Below are positions 7,870-17,999 of a stretch of 64,000 nt of DNA, piece by piece. Where the stretch lies: the NCBI RefSeq assembly GCF_026810445.1, contig NZ_CP113949.1, positions 2,666,001 through 2,730,000 on the forward strand, read 5' to 3'. The position numbers and the translations under genes were made by a program. The stretch's first letter is position 1. Every line of letters starts with the position of its first letter. A model generated the notes under the pieces. The model did not search any database. It was not told the DNA's origin and saw nothing but the letters and a program-made list of their open reading frames with translations. Source of the stretch: Pseudomonas sp. BSw22131 (lineage in GTDB: Bacteria > Pseudomonadota > Gammaproteobacteria > Pseudomonadales > Pseudomonadaceae).

Positions 7870-9006
7870 ATGCCCTACCGTTATGAAACTCCCCGCCGAT
7901 CCATCTACGACAGGCTCAGTGAGCGCCGTATTGCGGCCGAGATGTTGGCAGCTGCGAGTGCGCCCAGAAGCGAGTTTGTCGTCGGGCACGCGGAAATCAT
8001 CGACGCCTGGGTCTGGTTGCCGTCCGGCTTTTATCGCAACGTCCTGTCCTGGAAGGCCTTGGCGGCCCACGCTGCGCCCATGCAACAAAGCGCTCAGCTC
8101 AAGGGTGCGGAAGGGCAGCGGCGCAGATTTTGCCGAATCGCCACGGCACCCGGAGAAGTGGCTGATTTTACTGCGTTGGGTCGCGCCACTCAGTTGCTCA
8201 AGGCGTTCGTGAACGGGCAGGGCTTCACGGCACGCAGCCAGTGGTCGCAGACCCAAGTGGTGCTGTTCGCGCCTGCCGATGTGGACCCTGATACCTGGCG
8301 CGAAGCGGTCATGGCTGAATGGCCGGGGGATGCAGCGGCGCAGAGTTACGAGGTCGCGTCGGGCACGATAGATAACTGGTTTCGAGACCGACTGGCAGAC
8401 GCTTGCGGCGCCGAATATCTGGTGTGCCTGAGTGTAGACAGTGCGGTGACATCGGCCGGGGCTCTGGCCAGCGATGCTGAAGAGGTGTTGGGCGAATGCG
8501 TGGCCGCTTTGAGTCTGCGACGGGTTTGCAAAAGTGCGCAGCCCGCCAATCGTGCGGCTGACGCAAGGCCCGTACAACCAGACCTTGCCCCGGCAGAAGA
8601 GGGTGAACCCGTCTGCCGGCTTTACCTCGCGCCAACGATTGACCACCCACCGCGCAGCAGACAGCCGCGAAAACACACGGGCGACCTGGAACGGCTGATT
8701 CAGCAGCTGTGCGAGCAGTCAGAGACGCAGTTGGAACAGTGCGCAGGCATGGTCTCGGACGGTTTGTTTATAGGCAATCGGCTGACGCAACTGATCGCGC
8801 TGTCACGGACTACCTTTCAGGCGTGGGAGTTACTTGAGCACGTCGTGAGTACGTCGGCCCTTGCTGGGCGGGTCGGGCATTCAGGGACGGTGCTGTCGCA
8901 GATTTGCCTTGCGCACCTGCTTGCGGTAAACAGCCAGCCAGATGCAATCCTGGTGCTGGATCGGTACGCGGACGACAGATCGTCGGCGTGGCTCGTGAAA
9001 CGCTGA
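7870..9006 (+). CDS. Unrecognised protein next to PAAR
   Basis: 378 residues from ATG 7870, preceded by AGGA (7859-7862) at good spacing; a TTG two codons earlier is less likely. There is no signal peptide or membrane segment. The sequence has an Ala-rich globular composition, with blocks AEIIDAWVWLPSGFYRNVLSW, ALGRATQLLKAFVNGQGF and a C-terminal VLVLDRYADDRSSAWLVKR. I cannot place it in a family. Only 9 bases separate it from the PAAR gene, so the two are probably cotranscribed and it may serve effector loading or be part of the T6SS accessory module (inference from context only). Confidence 0.75.
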   Translation: MPYRYETPRRSIYDRLSERRIAAEMLAAASAPRSEFVVGHAEIIDAWVWLPSGFYRNVLSWKALAAHAAPMQQSAQLKGAEGQRRRFCRIATAPGEVADFTALGRATQLLKAFVNGQGFTARSQWSQTQVVLFAPADVDPDTWREAVMAEWPGDAAAQSYEVASGTIDNWFRDRLADACGAEYLVCLSVDSAVTSAGALASDAEEVLGECVAALSLRRVCKSAQPANRAADARPVQPDLAPAEEGEPVCRLYLAPTIDHPPRSRQPRKHTGDLERLIQQLCEQSETQLEQCAGMVSDGLFIGNRLTQLIALSRTTFQAWELLEHVVSTSALAGRVGHSGTVLSQICLAHLLAVNSQPDAILVLDRYADDRSSAWLVKR

Positions 9007-9032
9007 TTAACCCGACCCTTTGGAGTGGGCTC

Positions 9033-10100
9033 ATGCCTGAATACATTAACCAGCATCGTCGTCGCTTTCTGGCCACCGCAACCATCGCCGTGGCCGCACT
9101 GGAACTCGGGATGACCGGTGAAGCGAGCGCGAAAGTCGCCAGCACAGCGTCCACAGAGACCCCAACCATCAAGCCGGGCAGCCACACCACCCTGGGTGAC
9201 ATCAAGCAGATCGATGCCGGGCTACTCAACATCGGTTACGCCGAGATGGGGCCAGCGCAGGGCACGGCGGTTGTGCTGTTGCACGGCTGGCCGTATGACA
9301 TACACAGCTTCGTCGATGTAGCGCCGATGTTGGCCGCCAAAGGCTATCGGGTCATCGTGCCGCACATGCGGGGGCACGGTTCGACGCGATTCCTGTCTGA
9401 CGCCACTGTGCGAAATGGCCAACAGGCCGCCGTCGCCCAGGACATCGTTGCGCTGATGGATGCGCTGAATATCGACAAGGCGATTCTCGGCGGCTTTGAC
9501 TGGGGCGCGCGCACGGCCAACATCATCGCCGCACTCTGGCCTGAACGCTGCAAAGCCATGGTCTCGGTCAATGGCTACCTGATCAGCAACCCTGAACGCA
9601 GCAAAATGCCGTTGTCGCCACTGGCCGAGCAAGCAGGCTGGTATCAGTTTTATCTTGCGACCGAGCGCGGTCAGGCGGGGCTCGACGCCAATCGCCGCGA
9701 ACTTGCGAACCTGATCTGGAAGGCTCATTCGCCAAAATGGAGCTTCGGCAAAGCCACCTTTGACCGCACGGCAGACTCATTCGAAAACCCTGACTACGTG
9801 GCCATCGTGACTCACACCTATCGCTGGCGTTTGAGCCTGGCGCCGGGCGAGGCGCAGTACGATGAGATTGAGCAGCGGCTAGCCTCGACACCGGTGATCA
9901 CAGTGCCCACGATCACGCTGGACGGCGATGCGGACGGCATAAGCCCGGCCACCGATGGCCGTGTTCACGCCAACATGTTCAGCGGCAAACGGGTTCATCG
10001 GATCATCGCAGGCGTCGGCCATGACCTGCCGCAGGAAGCCCCGCAGGATTTTGTCGACGCCGTGGTGGATGTCGATGGATACGCGACAGGCGCGAGCTGA
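9033..10100 (+). CDS. Tat-exported epoxide-hydrolase-like alpha/beta hydrolase
   Basis: 355 residues. The start at 9033 follows a GGAG and gives a twin-arginine signal (HRRRFLATATIAVAALELGM). Mature features of the alpha/beta hydrolase fold: HGWP oxyanion loop (~residue 80), nucleophile elbow GGFDWGAR with Asp as nucleophile, which points to epoxide hydrolase/haloalkane dehalogenase-like enzymes rather than serine esterases, an acid in the LDGDADG strand and the base His in GVGHDLPQEAP. It is presumably exported folded to the periplasm. The substrate is unknown. It lies 26 bases after the unknown 7870 gene on the same strand, but no functional link to T6SS is evident. Confidence 0.85.
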   Translation: MPEYINQHRRRFLATATIAVAALELGMTGEASAKVASTASTETPTIKPGSHTTLGDIKQIDAGLLNIGYAEMGPAQGTAVVLLHGWPYDIHSFVDVAPMLAAKGYRVIVPHMRGHGSTRFLSDATVRNGQQAAVAQDIVALMDALNIDKAILGGFDWGARTANIIAALWPERCKAMVSVNGYLISNPERSKMPLSPLAEQAGWYQFYLATERGQAGLDANRRELANLIWKAHSPKWSFGKATFDRTADSFENPDYVAIVTHTYRWRLSLAPGEAQYDEIEQRLASTPVITVPTITLDGDADGISPATDGRVHANMFSGKRVHRIIAGVGHDLPQEAPQDFVDAVVDVDGYATGAS

Positions 10101-10211
10101 TATGGGGGCTCGCAGCCGACGATCGGACGGCCATTTAGCCAAGCGTTATGTTCACAGCGCATCGGGCCAGCTTTTAGCCCGATTGCGACTTTTTATGGAG
10201 TGCGACACACG

Positions 10212-10934
10212 ATGTACAGCATCACCCGTTTTGAGGCGACACCCCCCGAATCGATCAACAGCCAGATCATGCAGCTGGTGGTGGATTACGTGACCGACAT
10301 CAGCATGGTTGCCATCGCACCGAGTAACCCGCTGTACAAGCTTTATCAATACGGCATCGGCTACGAGGTCCACCTGTATCTGGACGCGATGAGTGGCGAC
10401 AAGGGTGTTCCAGTAGAACTGATGGTCGCGTTCGACGAGCAAAACCCGGAGCAGGTCATCGGCTTCGTGTTGTATCTGCCCGTCACCGACGACCCGCAGG
10501 CTTGCACCATCGCCTACATGGGCGTGCTGGCCACGCACCGACGCCAAGGCGTTGCACGCACGATGCTGGCGCAGATCACTGCCCGTTACCCGCACGCGGA
10601 ACTGGCCTGTTTTGTGTCCAGGGTGCCAACCTTCGAAGCACTGGGCTTCCAGGTGCTTGGCGCGCGCGGGCCGCAGGTGTTGATGAATACACGTGATCAC
10701 GGGACGGAAGGCGCTTTGGCGGTGCTTGACGTTGCGTCCATTTACAACTCGCTGGAGGTGCGTCAGATCCACACCTACCTGCTCGGCCAGCACGGCAAAA
10801 AAGCCATGCTCGACGCCGAGAAACAACGCGACCGACAACTGGACCAGATGACCCGCCACGCCAAAACGTTTGTCGAGCAACGGCTCGGCGGTCACGCGAT
10901 CCCCTACATTGGTAAAGGCCCGCGCCTGATCTGA
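10212..10934 (+). CDS. GNAT-family N-acetyltransferase
   Basis: 240 residues from ATG 10212 (GGAG at 10197-10200); a GTG at 10200 sits too close to that motif. The acetyl-CoA-binding motif A is clear: AYMGVLATHRRQGVARTML (about residues 100-118), with the R/Q-x-x-G-x-G/A signature as RRQGVA, followed by FEALGF, a common GNAT beta-strand motif. The C-terminal ~70 residues are charged and helical. The substrate cannot be predicted. It stands alone between the hydrolase and the convergent xyl operon end. Confidence 0.85.
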   Translation: MYSITRFEATPPESINSQIMQLVVDYVTDISMVAIAPSNPLYKLYQYGIGYEVHLYLDAMSGDKGVPVELMVAFDEQNPEQVIGFVLYLPVTDDPQACTIAYMGVLATHRRQGVARTMLAQITARYPHAELACFVSRVPTFEALGFQVLGARGPQVLMNTRDHGTEGALAVLDVASIYNSLEVRQIHTYLLGQHGKKAMLDAEKQRDRQLDQMTRHAKTFVEQRLGGHAIPYIGKGPRLI

Positions 10935-10947
10935 GCGGTAAGCCGCC

Positions 10948-12084
10948 TTAACGGCGGCCGCTGCGTGTGCTTACGTCCACCCAGACCGCGAGCACCAGAA
11001 TGCTGCCCTTGACGATCATCTGCCAGTAACTGTCCACATCGAGCATCGACATGCCGTTGTCCAGGCTGCTGATGACCAGCGCGCCGAGCAACGCGCCATA
11101 CACCGTGCCGGAGCCGCCGCGCATCGAGGTGCCGCCGATGAAGCACGCGGCAATTGCATCGAGTTCGCCCATGTTGCCGGCCGAAGGCGAGCCGGCTGCC
11201 AGGCGGGCGGTGTTGACCAGACCGGCCAGCGCGCACATCACGCCCATGATCCCGAAAATCCACAGCTTGACCGCCTGCACGTTGATGCCTGACAGGCGTG
11301 TGGCCTCCATGTTGCTGCCCACCGAATAGATACGCCGGCCGAACACCGTCTGGCTGGTGACATAACTGAACACGCCCAGCAGGACGAGCAGCAACAACAC
11401 CGGCACCGGAATGCCATCGTAGCTATTGAGCGTGTAGACGAAGCCCGCCAGCACCCCGGCGATCACCGCCACCCGCACTCCGTCACGACCCCAGGAGTGC
11501 GCAGCCAGGCCATGCAATGCCCGATTGCGGCGCTGGCGCCACGTCAGGATCAAGGTCAGTACAAACAGCGACAGTCCGAGAATTATGCCCACCAGCGGGG
11601 GTAAATATCCCTGACCGACGTAGACCAGTCCCGGTGACACCGGCGCAATGGTCGTGCCCCCGGTAATGCCCAGCAACACGCCCCTGAACGCCAACATGCC
11701 GCCCAGACCGACGATGAATGACGGGATGCGCAGGTAGGCGGTCATGTAGCCGTTGCTTAGCCCGATCAGCAAGCCGCACAGGGCGACGATGGCCAGATTC
11801 AGCGGCAGTGGCACGTGATAGACCACGTCGAGAATCGCGGCGACACCGCCGAGCAGGCCGAGCATCGAGCCCACCGACAGATCGATTTCGCCGCTGATGA
11901 TCACCAGCACCATGCCGCAGGCGAGAATCCCGGTGATCGACATCTGTCGCAACAGGTTCGACAGGTTGCGCGGCGTCAGGAAACCACCCTCGGTCTGCCA
12001 GCTGAAAAACAGCCAGATCAGCACCACGGCAATCAGCAGGGCGAGCATTTTGTAACGCGTGAACAGCTGTTTGAGAGAGTTCAT
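10948..12084 (-). CDS. xylH: D-xylose ABC transporter, permease
   Basis: 378 residues with about ten hydrophobic segments, of the BPD_transp_2/RbsC-XylH family: GMVLVIISGEIDLSVGSMLGLLGG near residues 57-80 and VYGALLGALVISSLDNGMSMLDV near the C-terminus are family hallmarks. It forms the inner-membrane channel for xylose with XylG and XylF. It is the last gene of the minus-strand xylAFGH order and its start abuts the xylG stop (12084/12085), so it should be translationally linked. Nothing looks broken. Confidence 0.95.
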   Translation of the reverse strand: MNSLKQLFTRYKMLALLIAVVLIWLFFSWQTEGGFLTPRNLSNLLRQMSITGILACGMVLVIISGEIDLSVGSMLGLLGGVAAILDVVYHVPLPLNLAIVALCGLLIGLSNGYMTAYLRIPSFIVGLGGMLAFRGVLLGITGGTTIAPVSPGLVYVGQGYLPPLVGIILGLSLFVLTLILTWRQRRNRALHGLAAHSWGRDGVRVAVIAGVLAGFVYTLNSYDGIPVPVLLLLVLLGVFSYVTSQTVFGRRIYSVGSNMEATRLSGINVQAVKLWIFGIMGVMCALAGLVNTARLAAGSPSAGNMGELDAIAACFIGGTSMRGGSGTVYGALLGALVISSLDNGMSMLDVDSYWQMIVKGSILVLAVWVDVSTRSGRR

Positions 12085-13671
12085 TCAGGCGGATTTCCGA
12101 CCGTTATTGTTGTTGTCGTCAGGACTTTTTGCAGCGGCGACATGCGCGTCGGGCGCAGTCAGCGCGGCCGCCAGAACCTGCTCCTGGGTCAATCCTTCGT
12201 TGGGGAAATTCCCGCGCAACTGGCCTTCGCCGATCACCAGCACACGATCAGAAACGCCCAGCACCTCGGCAAGCTCCGACGACACCATGATGATCGACAC
12301 GCCCTCGGCCGCCAGCGCGCCCATGAGTTTGTAGATCTCGTACTTGGCGCCCACGTCCACGCCGCGGGTGGGCTCGTCGAGGATCAGCACGCGCGGTTTG
12401 GTCAGCAGCATTTTTGCCAGCACGGCCTTCTGCTGATTACCGCCGGACAGGCTGGTGATCGGCAAAAATGACGTGGCGGTTTTCAGGTGCATGCGGGCGA
12501 TTTGTTGTTCGACGCTGCCCAGCTCCGCTTCGGCATCGATCCGCGTCAGCCGCGAGAAACTGTCCAGCACCGCAAGCGTGATGTTCTGCCCCACGCCCAG
12601 GTCCGGGACGATGCCCTGGCGCTTGCGGTCCTCGGGGACCATGCACACGCCGGCGCGAATCGACTTCAAGGGCGTCCGGGTGTCGATCTGCTTGCCGTCC
12701 AGCCAGACCTCACCCTGATAGCGACCGGGGTAAGAGCCAAACAACGCCGACACCAACTCCGTGCGACCGGCGCCCACCAGCCCGGCAATGCCCAGGATCT
12801 CGCCCCGGCGCAGCGTGAAGGAGATATCGTCCACGCGCTTGCGGCCAGGGTTGTCCACGTCATAGCAGGTGATGTGCCGCGCCTCGAACAGCACCTCGCC
12901 GATGGTGTGCGGTTCAGTGGGGTAGAGGTTGCTCATCTCGCGGCCGACCATTTGCGTGATGATGCGCGCCACGTCCATTTCGGCCATGGCGGTGGTCGCG
13001 ATGTGTTTGCCGTCACGAATCACCGAAATGGTGTCGCAGACCGCCGCCACTTCATCCAGCTTGTGGGAAATGTAAACGCACGCTACGCCCTTGGCTTTCA
13101 ACCCGTGGATGATGTCCAGCAGCACGTCGATTTCCGAGCGGGTGAGGGCAGAAGAGGGTTCATCCAGGATCAGCAGACGTGCCTGTTTGTTCAGCGCTTT
13201 GGCGATCTCCACCAATTGCTGATACCCGCCGCCGTATTGCGAAACCGGCAGCGCGACGTTCATGTCCGGGACTTTCAATTCGCGCATCAGCGCTTCGGCG
13301 CGGTGGATCATCGCCGGGTAGTTCATCCGCCCACCGGGCAATGTCAGCTCATGGCCCATGAAAATGTTTTCAGCAACCGACAGGTCAGGCACCAGCGTCA
13401 GCTCCTGATGAATGATCACAATCCCGGCGGCTTCGGTTTCAGCAATCGAGTAGGCCTTCAAGGGCTGGCCGTCCCAGAGAATCTCGCCTTCCCAGGTGCC
13501 GTAGGGATAAACGGCGGATAGCACTTTCATCAGGGTCGATTTGCCGGCGCCGTTTTCGCCGCACAGGCCGACGCACTCTCCTGGCCTGACCTTGATGTCG
13601 ATACCGTTGAGCGCGCGGACACCGTCGAAGGTTTTGACGATGCCGCGCATTTCCAGCAAATAGTCGGACAT
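12085..13671 (-). CDS. xylG: D-xylose ABC transporter, ATP-binding subunit
   Basis: 528 residues from ATG 13671 ([18 protein letters not shown]); the longer open frame upstream is a REP-containing spacer. Two ABC modules: the first has Walker [10 protein letters not shown], a [18 protein letters not shown] signature region and Walker [12 protein letters not shown]; the second has GLVGAGRTE as a degenerate Walker [16 protein letters not shown] and [12 protein letters not shown]. This double-module layout is that of the sugar importers XylG/RbsA/MglA. It powers xylose uptake with XylH and XylF. Confidence 0.95.
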   Translation of the reverse strand: MSDYLLEMRGIVKTFDGVRALNGIDIKVRPGECVGLCGENGAGKSTLMKVLSAVYPYGTWEGEILWDGQPLKAYSIAETEAAGIVIIHQELTLVPDLSVAENIFMGHELTLPGGRMNYPAMIHRAEALMRELKVPDMNVALPVSQYGGGYQQLVEIAKALNKQARLLILDEPSSALTRSEIDVLLDIIHGLKAKGVACVYISHKLDEVAAVCDTISVIRDGKHIATTAMAEMDVARIITQMVGREMSNLYPTEPHTIGEVLFEARHITCYDVDNPGRKRVDDISFTLRRGEILGIAGLVGAGRTELVSALFGSYPGRYQGEVWLDGKQIDTRTPLKSIRAGVCMVPEDRKRQGIVPDLGVGQNITLAVLDSFSRLTRIDAEAELGSVEQQIARMHLKTATSFLPITSLSGGNQQKAVLAKMLLTKPRVLILDEPTRGVDVGAKYEIYKLMGALAAEGVSIIMVSSELAEVLGVSDRVLVIGEGQLRGNFPNEGLTQEQVLAAALTAPDAHVAAAKSPDDNNNNGRKSA

Positions 13672-13734
13672 GACGAGGTACTCACACGGCGATAGGTAGA
13701 CGGTGTTGAACACAGCTCGCCGGTATCTGTGGAA

Positions 13735-13813
13735 GGGAGCTTGCTCGCGAAGAGGCCGGTACATCCACAAGAGCCTATGTGGCTGAAACAAAGCATTCGC
13801 GATGCAAGCTCCC
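13735..13813. repeat. REP-type inverted repeat between xylF and xylG
   Basis: GGGAGCTTGCTCGCGAA at 13735-13751 faces TTCGCGATGCAAGCTCCCT at 13795-13813, two REP half-elements in opposite orientation about 45 bases apart. Similar elements occur at 53301. The placement inside the xyl operon suggests a role in mRNA stability or partial termination, giving more binding protein than ATPase (inference). Confidence 0.75.
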
Positions 13814-13844
13814 TCCCGCCGAGCGTGGCGGCTAGCTGGGACTG

Positions 13845-14849
13845 TTACTGCCCGTCGATCTGTGCCTGGGTGTAGAACCCGTCTTCCACCAGCAGTTTGA
13901 CGTTGTCTTTGGTCAGCGGCGTTGGCTTGAGCAAGATGGTCTGGACCTTTTTGCTGCCGTTGTCGTACTCGGAGTTGTAGGCAGGTTTTTCGTCGCGCAC
14001 CAATTGCACCGACAGCTTGGCCGCCTCCGACGCGATCAGTTTCAGCGGCTTGTAAACGGTCATGGTCTGAGTGCCGGCAATCACGCGTTTGATGGCCGCC
14101 AGATCAGCGTCCTGACCCGATACCGGTACTTTGCCTGCCAGCTTCTGTGCGTTGAGCGCCTGAATGGCGCCGCCAGCCGTGGCGTCGTTGGAGGCGACGA
14201 TGCCATCGATCTTGTTGCTGTTGGCGGTCAGGGCGTTTTCGATGATGCTCAGGGCCTCGGTGGGGTTCCATTCCTTGACCCACTGCTGGCCGACAATCTT
14301 GATGTCGCCCTTGTCGATGGCCGGTTGCAGCACTTTCATCTGGCCTTCACGCAGGATCTTTGCGTTGTTGTCGGTGGGGGCGCCGCCCAGCAGGAAGTAG
14401 TTGCCTTTAGGTTGGGCCTTGAGCACGCCTTCGGCCTGCATCTCGCCGACTTTCTCGTTATCGAACGAGATGTAGGCGTCGATATCGGCGTTGAGAATCA
14501 AGCGGTCGTAGGACACCACTTTTACCTTGGCCTTCTTGGCTTCAGCGATGACGTTATTGAGTACGGTGGCGTTGAACGGCACGATCACGATCACATCGAC
14601 GCCGCGGGATATCAGGTTTTCGATTTGGGAAATCTGCCGCTGCTCGTTGGCATCGGCTGACTGCACGTAGACTTTGGCGCCCAGTTTCTCGGCAGCCGCC
14701 GTGAAGTAGTCGCGGTCTCGCGCCCAGCGCTCAAGGCGCAGGTCGTCGATGGAGAAACCAATCTTGGGGTTTTTCGCGTCGGCCATGGCAGCCGGGCTGC
14801 AGAGCACGGCCAGCACACTGGCGAGGAGGGCGGTTTGCAGGAGTTTCAT
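13845..14849 (-). CDS. xylF: D-xylose-binding periplasmic protein
   Basis: 334 residues with a Sec signal peptide ([23 protein letters not shown]). The mature protein is a type I periplasmic sugar-binding protein: [21 protein letters not shown], then [36 protein letters not shown] and [17 protein letters not shown]. It captures D-xylose and presents it to XylGH. It is separated from xylG by a 173-base spacer with a REP pair and from xylA by a 229-base spacer with another. Confidence 0.96.
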   Translation of the reverse strand: MKLLQTALLASVLAVLCSPAAMADAKNPKIGFSIDDLRLERWARDRDYFTAAAEKLGAKVYVQSADANEQRQISQIENLISRGVDVIVIVPFNATVLNNVIAEAKKAKVKVVSYDRLILNADIDAYISFDNEKVGEMQAEGVLKAQPKGNYFLLGGAPTDNNAKILREGQMKVLQPAIDKGDIKIVGQQWVKEWNPTEALSIIENALTANSNKIDGIVASNDATAGGAIQALNAQKLAGKVPVSGQDADLAAIKRVIAGTQTMTVYKPLKLIASEAAKLSVQLVRDEKPAYNSEYDNGSKKVQTILLKPTPLTKDNVKLLVEDGFYTQAQIDGQ

Positions 14850-14991
14850 AGTAGCTGTGTCCTTTTATTGTTGTTTGGAGGCACATCAATACCGTGAGCG
14901 GGTTGCGGGTAGAACTGTAGGTAATCCTCAGCGTGCACGGCGCAGGGAATTGTCGTGAGAATGTAACCGGCGTGATGACGGCGACCTGATC

Positions 14992-15073
14992 TGTAGGAGC
15001 GCGCTTGCCCGCGATAGGCTTTGGCAACTACGCCGGATGTAACGACGCCTTCGCGAACAAGTTCGCTTCTACA
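14992..15073. repeat. REP-type inverted repeat between xylA and xylF
   Basis: TGTAGGAGCGCGCTTGCCCGCGAT at 14992-15015 and TTCGCGAACAAGTTCGCTTCTACA ending at 15073 form the two arms of a classic Pseudomonas repeat with TGTAG...CTACA ends. It splits the xylA and xylF coding regions within one presumed transcript. Confidence 0.8.
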
Positions 15074-15078
15074 GAGAG

Positions 15079-16395
15079 TCAGGGGTAGATAAAGCGGTTG
15101 ACCACGCCTTCGAGCATCTCCTGACGGCCGCTCACCGGTTGCGGGTTCAACTGCTGCTTGAACGCGTGCTCGGCCAGTGACTCCAGGGTGTAATCGCCGG
15201 CCAGTACTTCCCGTCCCAGTGGCTGGTCCCATCCGGCATAGCGTTGGGTCTTGAACTGCGCCAGTACATCGTTCTCCACCATTGCCGCTGCGCGCTCCAG
15301 GGCCAGGGCCAGGACGTCCATGCCCGCCACGTGGCCGTAGAACAGGTCGACTTCATCCAGGCTCTGGCGACGCACTTTGGAGTCAAAGTTGAATCCGCCC
15401 TGTTTGAAGCCGCCCGCCTTGAGGATTTCGTAGGTGGCCAGCGTCATCTCTTCGACGCTGTTGGGGAATTGATCGGTGTCCCAGCCGTTTTGCGGGTCGC
15501 CCCGGTTGGCGTCGATGCTGCCAAAAATCCCCAGCGAGGCCGCTGTGGCAATCTCGTGATGAAAGCTATGGCCGGCGAGGGTTGCGTGGTTGGCCTCGAT
15601 ATTGACCTTGATCTCTTTCTCAAGCCCGAACTCATGCAGAAAGCCGAACACCGTGGCGCTGTCGTAATCGTACTGGTGCTTGGTCGGCTCCTGCGGTTTT
15701 GGTTCGATCAACAGATCGCCACTGAAACCGATCTTGTATTTGTGCTCGACCACCATCCGCATGAATCGCCCGAGTTGCTCGCGCTCGCGCTCGAGGTCGG
15801 TATTGAGCAGCGTCTCATAGCCTTCGCGGCCGCCCCACAGCACGTAGTTGGCACCCTTGAGCCGGTGCGTTGCGTTCATGGCACTGAATACTTGTGCGGC
15901 GGCGTAGGCAAACACTTCCGGGTTGGGATTACTGGCGGCCCCTGCTGCAAAGCGCGGGTTGCTGAAGCAGTTTGCGGTGCCCCAGAGCAGCTTGATGCCG
16001 GTCTGCTCCTGATGGCTTTCCAGCACATCGACCATCTGCGCGAAGTTGTCGCGGTACTCCGAAAGGTTCACGCCTTCCGGAGCCACGTCTGTGTCGTGAA
16101 AGCTGTAGTAGTCGATGCCCAGCTTGGAGAAGAACTCGAACGCCGCTCCGGCCTTGTGCTGCGCAAGTTCCATCGCGCTACCGGGTTGCTGCCAGGGGCG
16201 TTTGAATGTGCCGACGCCGAACATGTCACTGCCTGGCCAGACGAAGGTGTGCCAGTAGCAGGCGGCCATCCGCAGGTGTTCGCGCATGGGTTTGCCGAGG
16301 ATGATCTTGTTGGCCTGGTAGTGCCGGAAAGCCAGGGGGGAGTCGCTGTCGCGGCCCTCGTACTGGATGGGCTCGACAGTCGGGAAGTAGAGCAT
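15079..16395 (-). CDS. xylA: Xylose isomerase
   Basis: 438 residues, the usual length of class II xylose isomerases, which convert D-xylose to D-xylulose in the cytoplasm. Catalytic and metal motifs are present: [13 protein letters not shown] with the active-site His and Asp, [14 protein letters not shown] and [21 protein letters not shown] with metal ligands. It is the first gene of the minus-strand xylAFGH unit, divergent from xylR. No xylulokinase gene (xylB) is seen in the window. Confidence 0.97.
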   Translation of the reverse strand: MLYFPTVEPIQYEGRDSDSPLAFRHYQANKIILGKPMREHLRMAACYWHTFVWPGSDMFGVGTFKRPWQQPGSAMELAQHKAGAAFEFFSKLGIDYYSFHDTDVAPEGVNLSEYRDNFAQMVDVLESHQEQTGIKLLWGTANCFSNPRFAAGAASNPNPEVFAYAAAQVFSAMNATHRLKGANYVLWGGREGYETLLNTDLEREREQLGRFMRMVVEHKYKIGFSGDLLIEPKPQEPTKHQYDYDSATVFGFLHEFGLEKEIKVNIEANHATLAGHSFHHEIATAASLGIFGSIDANRGDPQNGWDTDQFPNSVEEMTLATYEILKAGGFKQGGFNFDSKVRRQSLDEVDLFYGHVAGMDVLALALERAAAMVENDVLAQFKTQRYAGWDQPLGREVLAGDYTLESLAEHAFKQQLNPQPVSGRQEMLEGVVNRFIYP

Positions 16396-16467
16396 TGCGG
16401 ATTCCTTATTGTTGTTGGCGAGGACAATGACCTGCTTTCGATAGTAGCAACGCGCCCGCGCCGGCCG

Positions 16468-16500
16468 AGTGCGAAAATCACCAGAGCGCAGTGCGATTTT
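16468..16500. promoter_or_regulatory. Candidate XylR half-sites in the xylA-xylR spacer
   Basis: AGTGCGAAAAT at 16468-16478 and AGTGCGATTTT at 16490-16500 are direct repeats with a 22-base period, about two helical turns. This is the arrangement used by AraC-family activators such as XylR. They sit 60-90 bases upstream of both divergent starts. Confidence 0.55.
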
Positions 16501-16559
16501 AAGTATTGAGCCCAGGCGCCCACCGGCCTAGTCTGTGACGACTGGCCCGGAGCACAACA

Positions 16560-17741
16560 ATGAAAACCGTCCCGCCCGTCCACCGCATTGCGCTGCTGTT
16601 CAACGGCAGCAAAATCTACGATCGCGGCATCATCAGCGGCATCGGCAACTACCTGAGCAGTACGCGCGCCTCCTGGGATCTGTTTCTGGAAGAAGACTTT
16701 CTGTGTCGGCTCAAGGGCATCGAACGCTGGAACGGCGACGGGATCATTGCCGACTTCGACGACCCGGCCATGGGTCCGGCCCTCGCGGGGATCAAAGTGC
16801 CGGTGGTGGCGGTGGGTGGCTCTTATGAAGACATAAGTGCGTATCCCCGAAACATTCCCTACGTCGCCACCGACAACTTCGCACTCATCGAGTTGGCGTA
16901 TCGGCATTTGATCGATGCGGGGCTGAAGCAATTCGCCTGCTTCAGTTTGCCGGAGGCACAAACCAATCGCTGGGCGCAGGAGCGTGAAAAGGCGTTCAAC
17001 CGCTTGCTGGCGCGTGACGGCCTGAAAGGGCAGGTGTATCGAGGGCTTAATACCAGCGCGCCGTCCTGGGACAGCGCGGTGGAACAACAGATTGCCTGGC
17101 TGCGAAGTTTGCCCAAGCCGATCGGCGTCGTGGCGGTCAGCGACGCTCGCGCCCGTCAACTGCTGCAAGCATGCCTGACCGCCGGGATCGCGGTGCCCGA
17201 GCAAGTGGCGCTGATCGGTATCGACAACGATCCACTGACTCGCACCCTCACGCGCGTGCCGCTCAGTTCGGTGGTTCAGGGCACCGAGCAAATGGGGCGT
17301 ACCGCCGCGCGGCTGTTGCACCAGATGCTTCACGGCATGCCTTCGACGGGCACGCAAGTGTTGCTGCCGCCCGAGTCGATCAACGTTCAAACCTCAAGCC
17401 TGCATCAACCGCTGGGGCATCCGTATGTGATGCAGGCCCTGCATTTCATTCGCCAGTACGCGTGCCAAGGGATAAAAACCGCTCAGGTCGCCGGGTATGT
17501 CGGGATATCGCGCTCATCGCTGGAGGCGCATTTTCGCAGCGAGTTGGGACGCAGCGTTCACGACGAAATCCTGCGGTTCAAGCTGACCGCCGCTGCCGCG
17601 CATCTGGAAAAAAGCACCTGCGGTATTGCCGATATCGCGCAAAATTGCGGTTTCAAATCCGCCCAGTACCTGCACACGGTGTTCAAACGGGAGTTCGGCT
17701 GCACGCCACGCGAGTATCAACAGGAACGCCCGCGCGACTGA
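16560..17741 (+). CDS. xylR: Xylose operon transcriptional activator
   Basis: 393 residues, the length of enterobacterial XylR. Residues ~1-285 are a LacI/PBP-like xylose-sensing domain (ALLFNGSKIYDRGIISGIGNY, PYVATDNFALIELAYRHL, VALIGIDNDPLTRTLTR). Residues ~290-390 are an AraC-type double helix-turn-helix (GYVGISRSSLEAHFRSELGRS, IADIAQNCGFKSAQYLHTVFKREFG). The start ATG follows GGAG at 16549-16552. It probably activates the divergent xylAFGH genes upon xylose binding. Confidence 0.96.
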   Translation: MKTVPPVHRIALLFNGSKIYDRGIISGIGNYLSSTRASWDLFLEEDFLCRLKGIERWNGDGIIADFDDPAMGPALAGIKVPVVAVGGSYEDISAYPRNIPYVATDNFALIELAYRHLIDAGLKQFACFSLPEAQTNRWAQEREKAFNRLLARDGLKGQVYRGLNTSAPSWDSAVEQQIAWLRSLPKPIGVVAVSDARARQLLQACLTAGIAVPEQVALIGIDNDPLTRTLTRVPLSSVVQGTEQMGRTAARLLHQMLHGMPSTGTQVLLPPESINVQTSSLHQPLGHPYVMQALHFIRQYACQGIKTAQVAGYVGISRSSLEAHFRSELGRSVHDEILRFKLTAAAAHLEKSTCGIADIAQNCGFKSAQYLHTVFKREFGCTPREYQQERPRD

Positions 17742-17806
17742 TCCAGGGGCTGTTTTTTGTTGCCCTCGCTTGACTTCCCTTTTTCAATCAGTAAGATAGC
17801 GCGCAT

Positions 17807-17882
<76 letters not shown>

Positions 17883-17925
17883 GTCAACGTTTCAGAGAGG
17901 GCTTTTAAACTCTTTGAAACATCCG

Positions 17926-17953
17926 AAAAACCCGCCTTTTGGCGGGTTTTTTC
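17926..17953 (+). terminator. Rho-independent terminator after tRNA-Asn
   Basis: AAAACCCGCC (17927-17936), a TTTT loop, GGCGGGTTTT (17941-17950) and further T: a strong GC stem flanked by A and T runs, about 45 bases after the tRNA. It can also act in the opposite direction. Confidence 0.9.
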
Positions 17954-17999
17954 GTTTGTCAGCCCCGGGCCGACAGCAGTCACTGAAAACCCCTTCAGC

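Noticed and set aside
12487..13521. 344-codon plus-strand ORF opposite xylG
   Set aside because: Entirely antisense to the well-supported xylG; His/Arg/Val-rich shadow typical of high-GC reverse frames.
15244..16509. 421-codon plus-strand ORF opposite xylA
   Set aside because: Antisense shadow of xylA with no recognisable domain.
16068..17390. 440-codon minus-strand ORF across xylR and the xylA start
   Set aside because: Overlaps two confidently identified genes; its last part is a frame-shifted reading of xylA.
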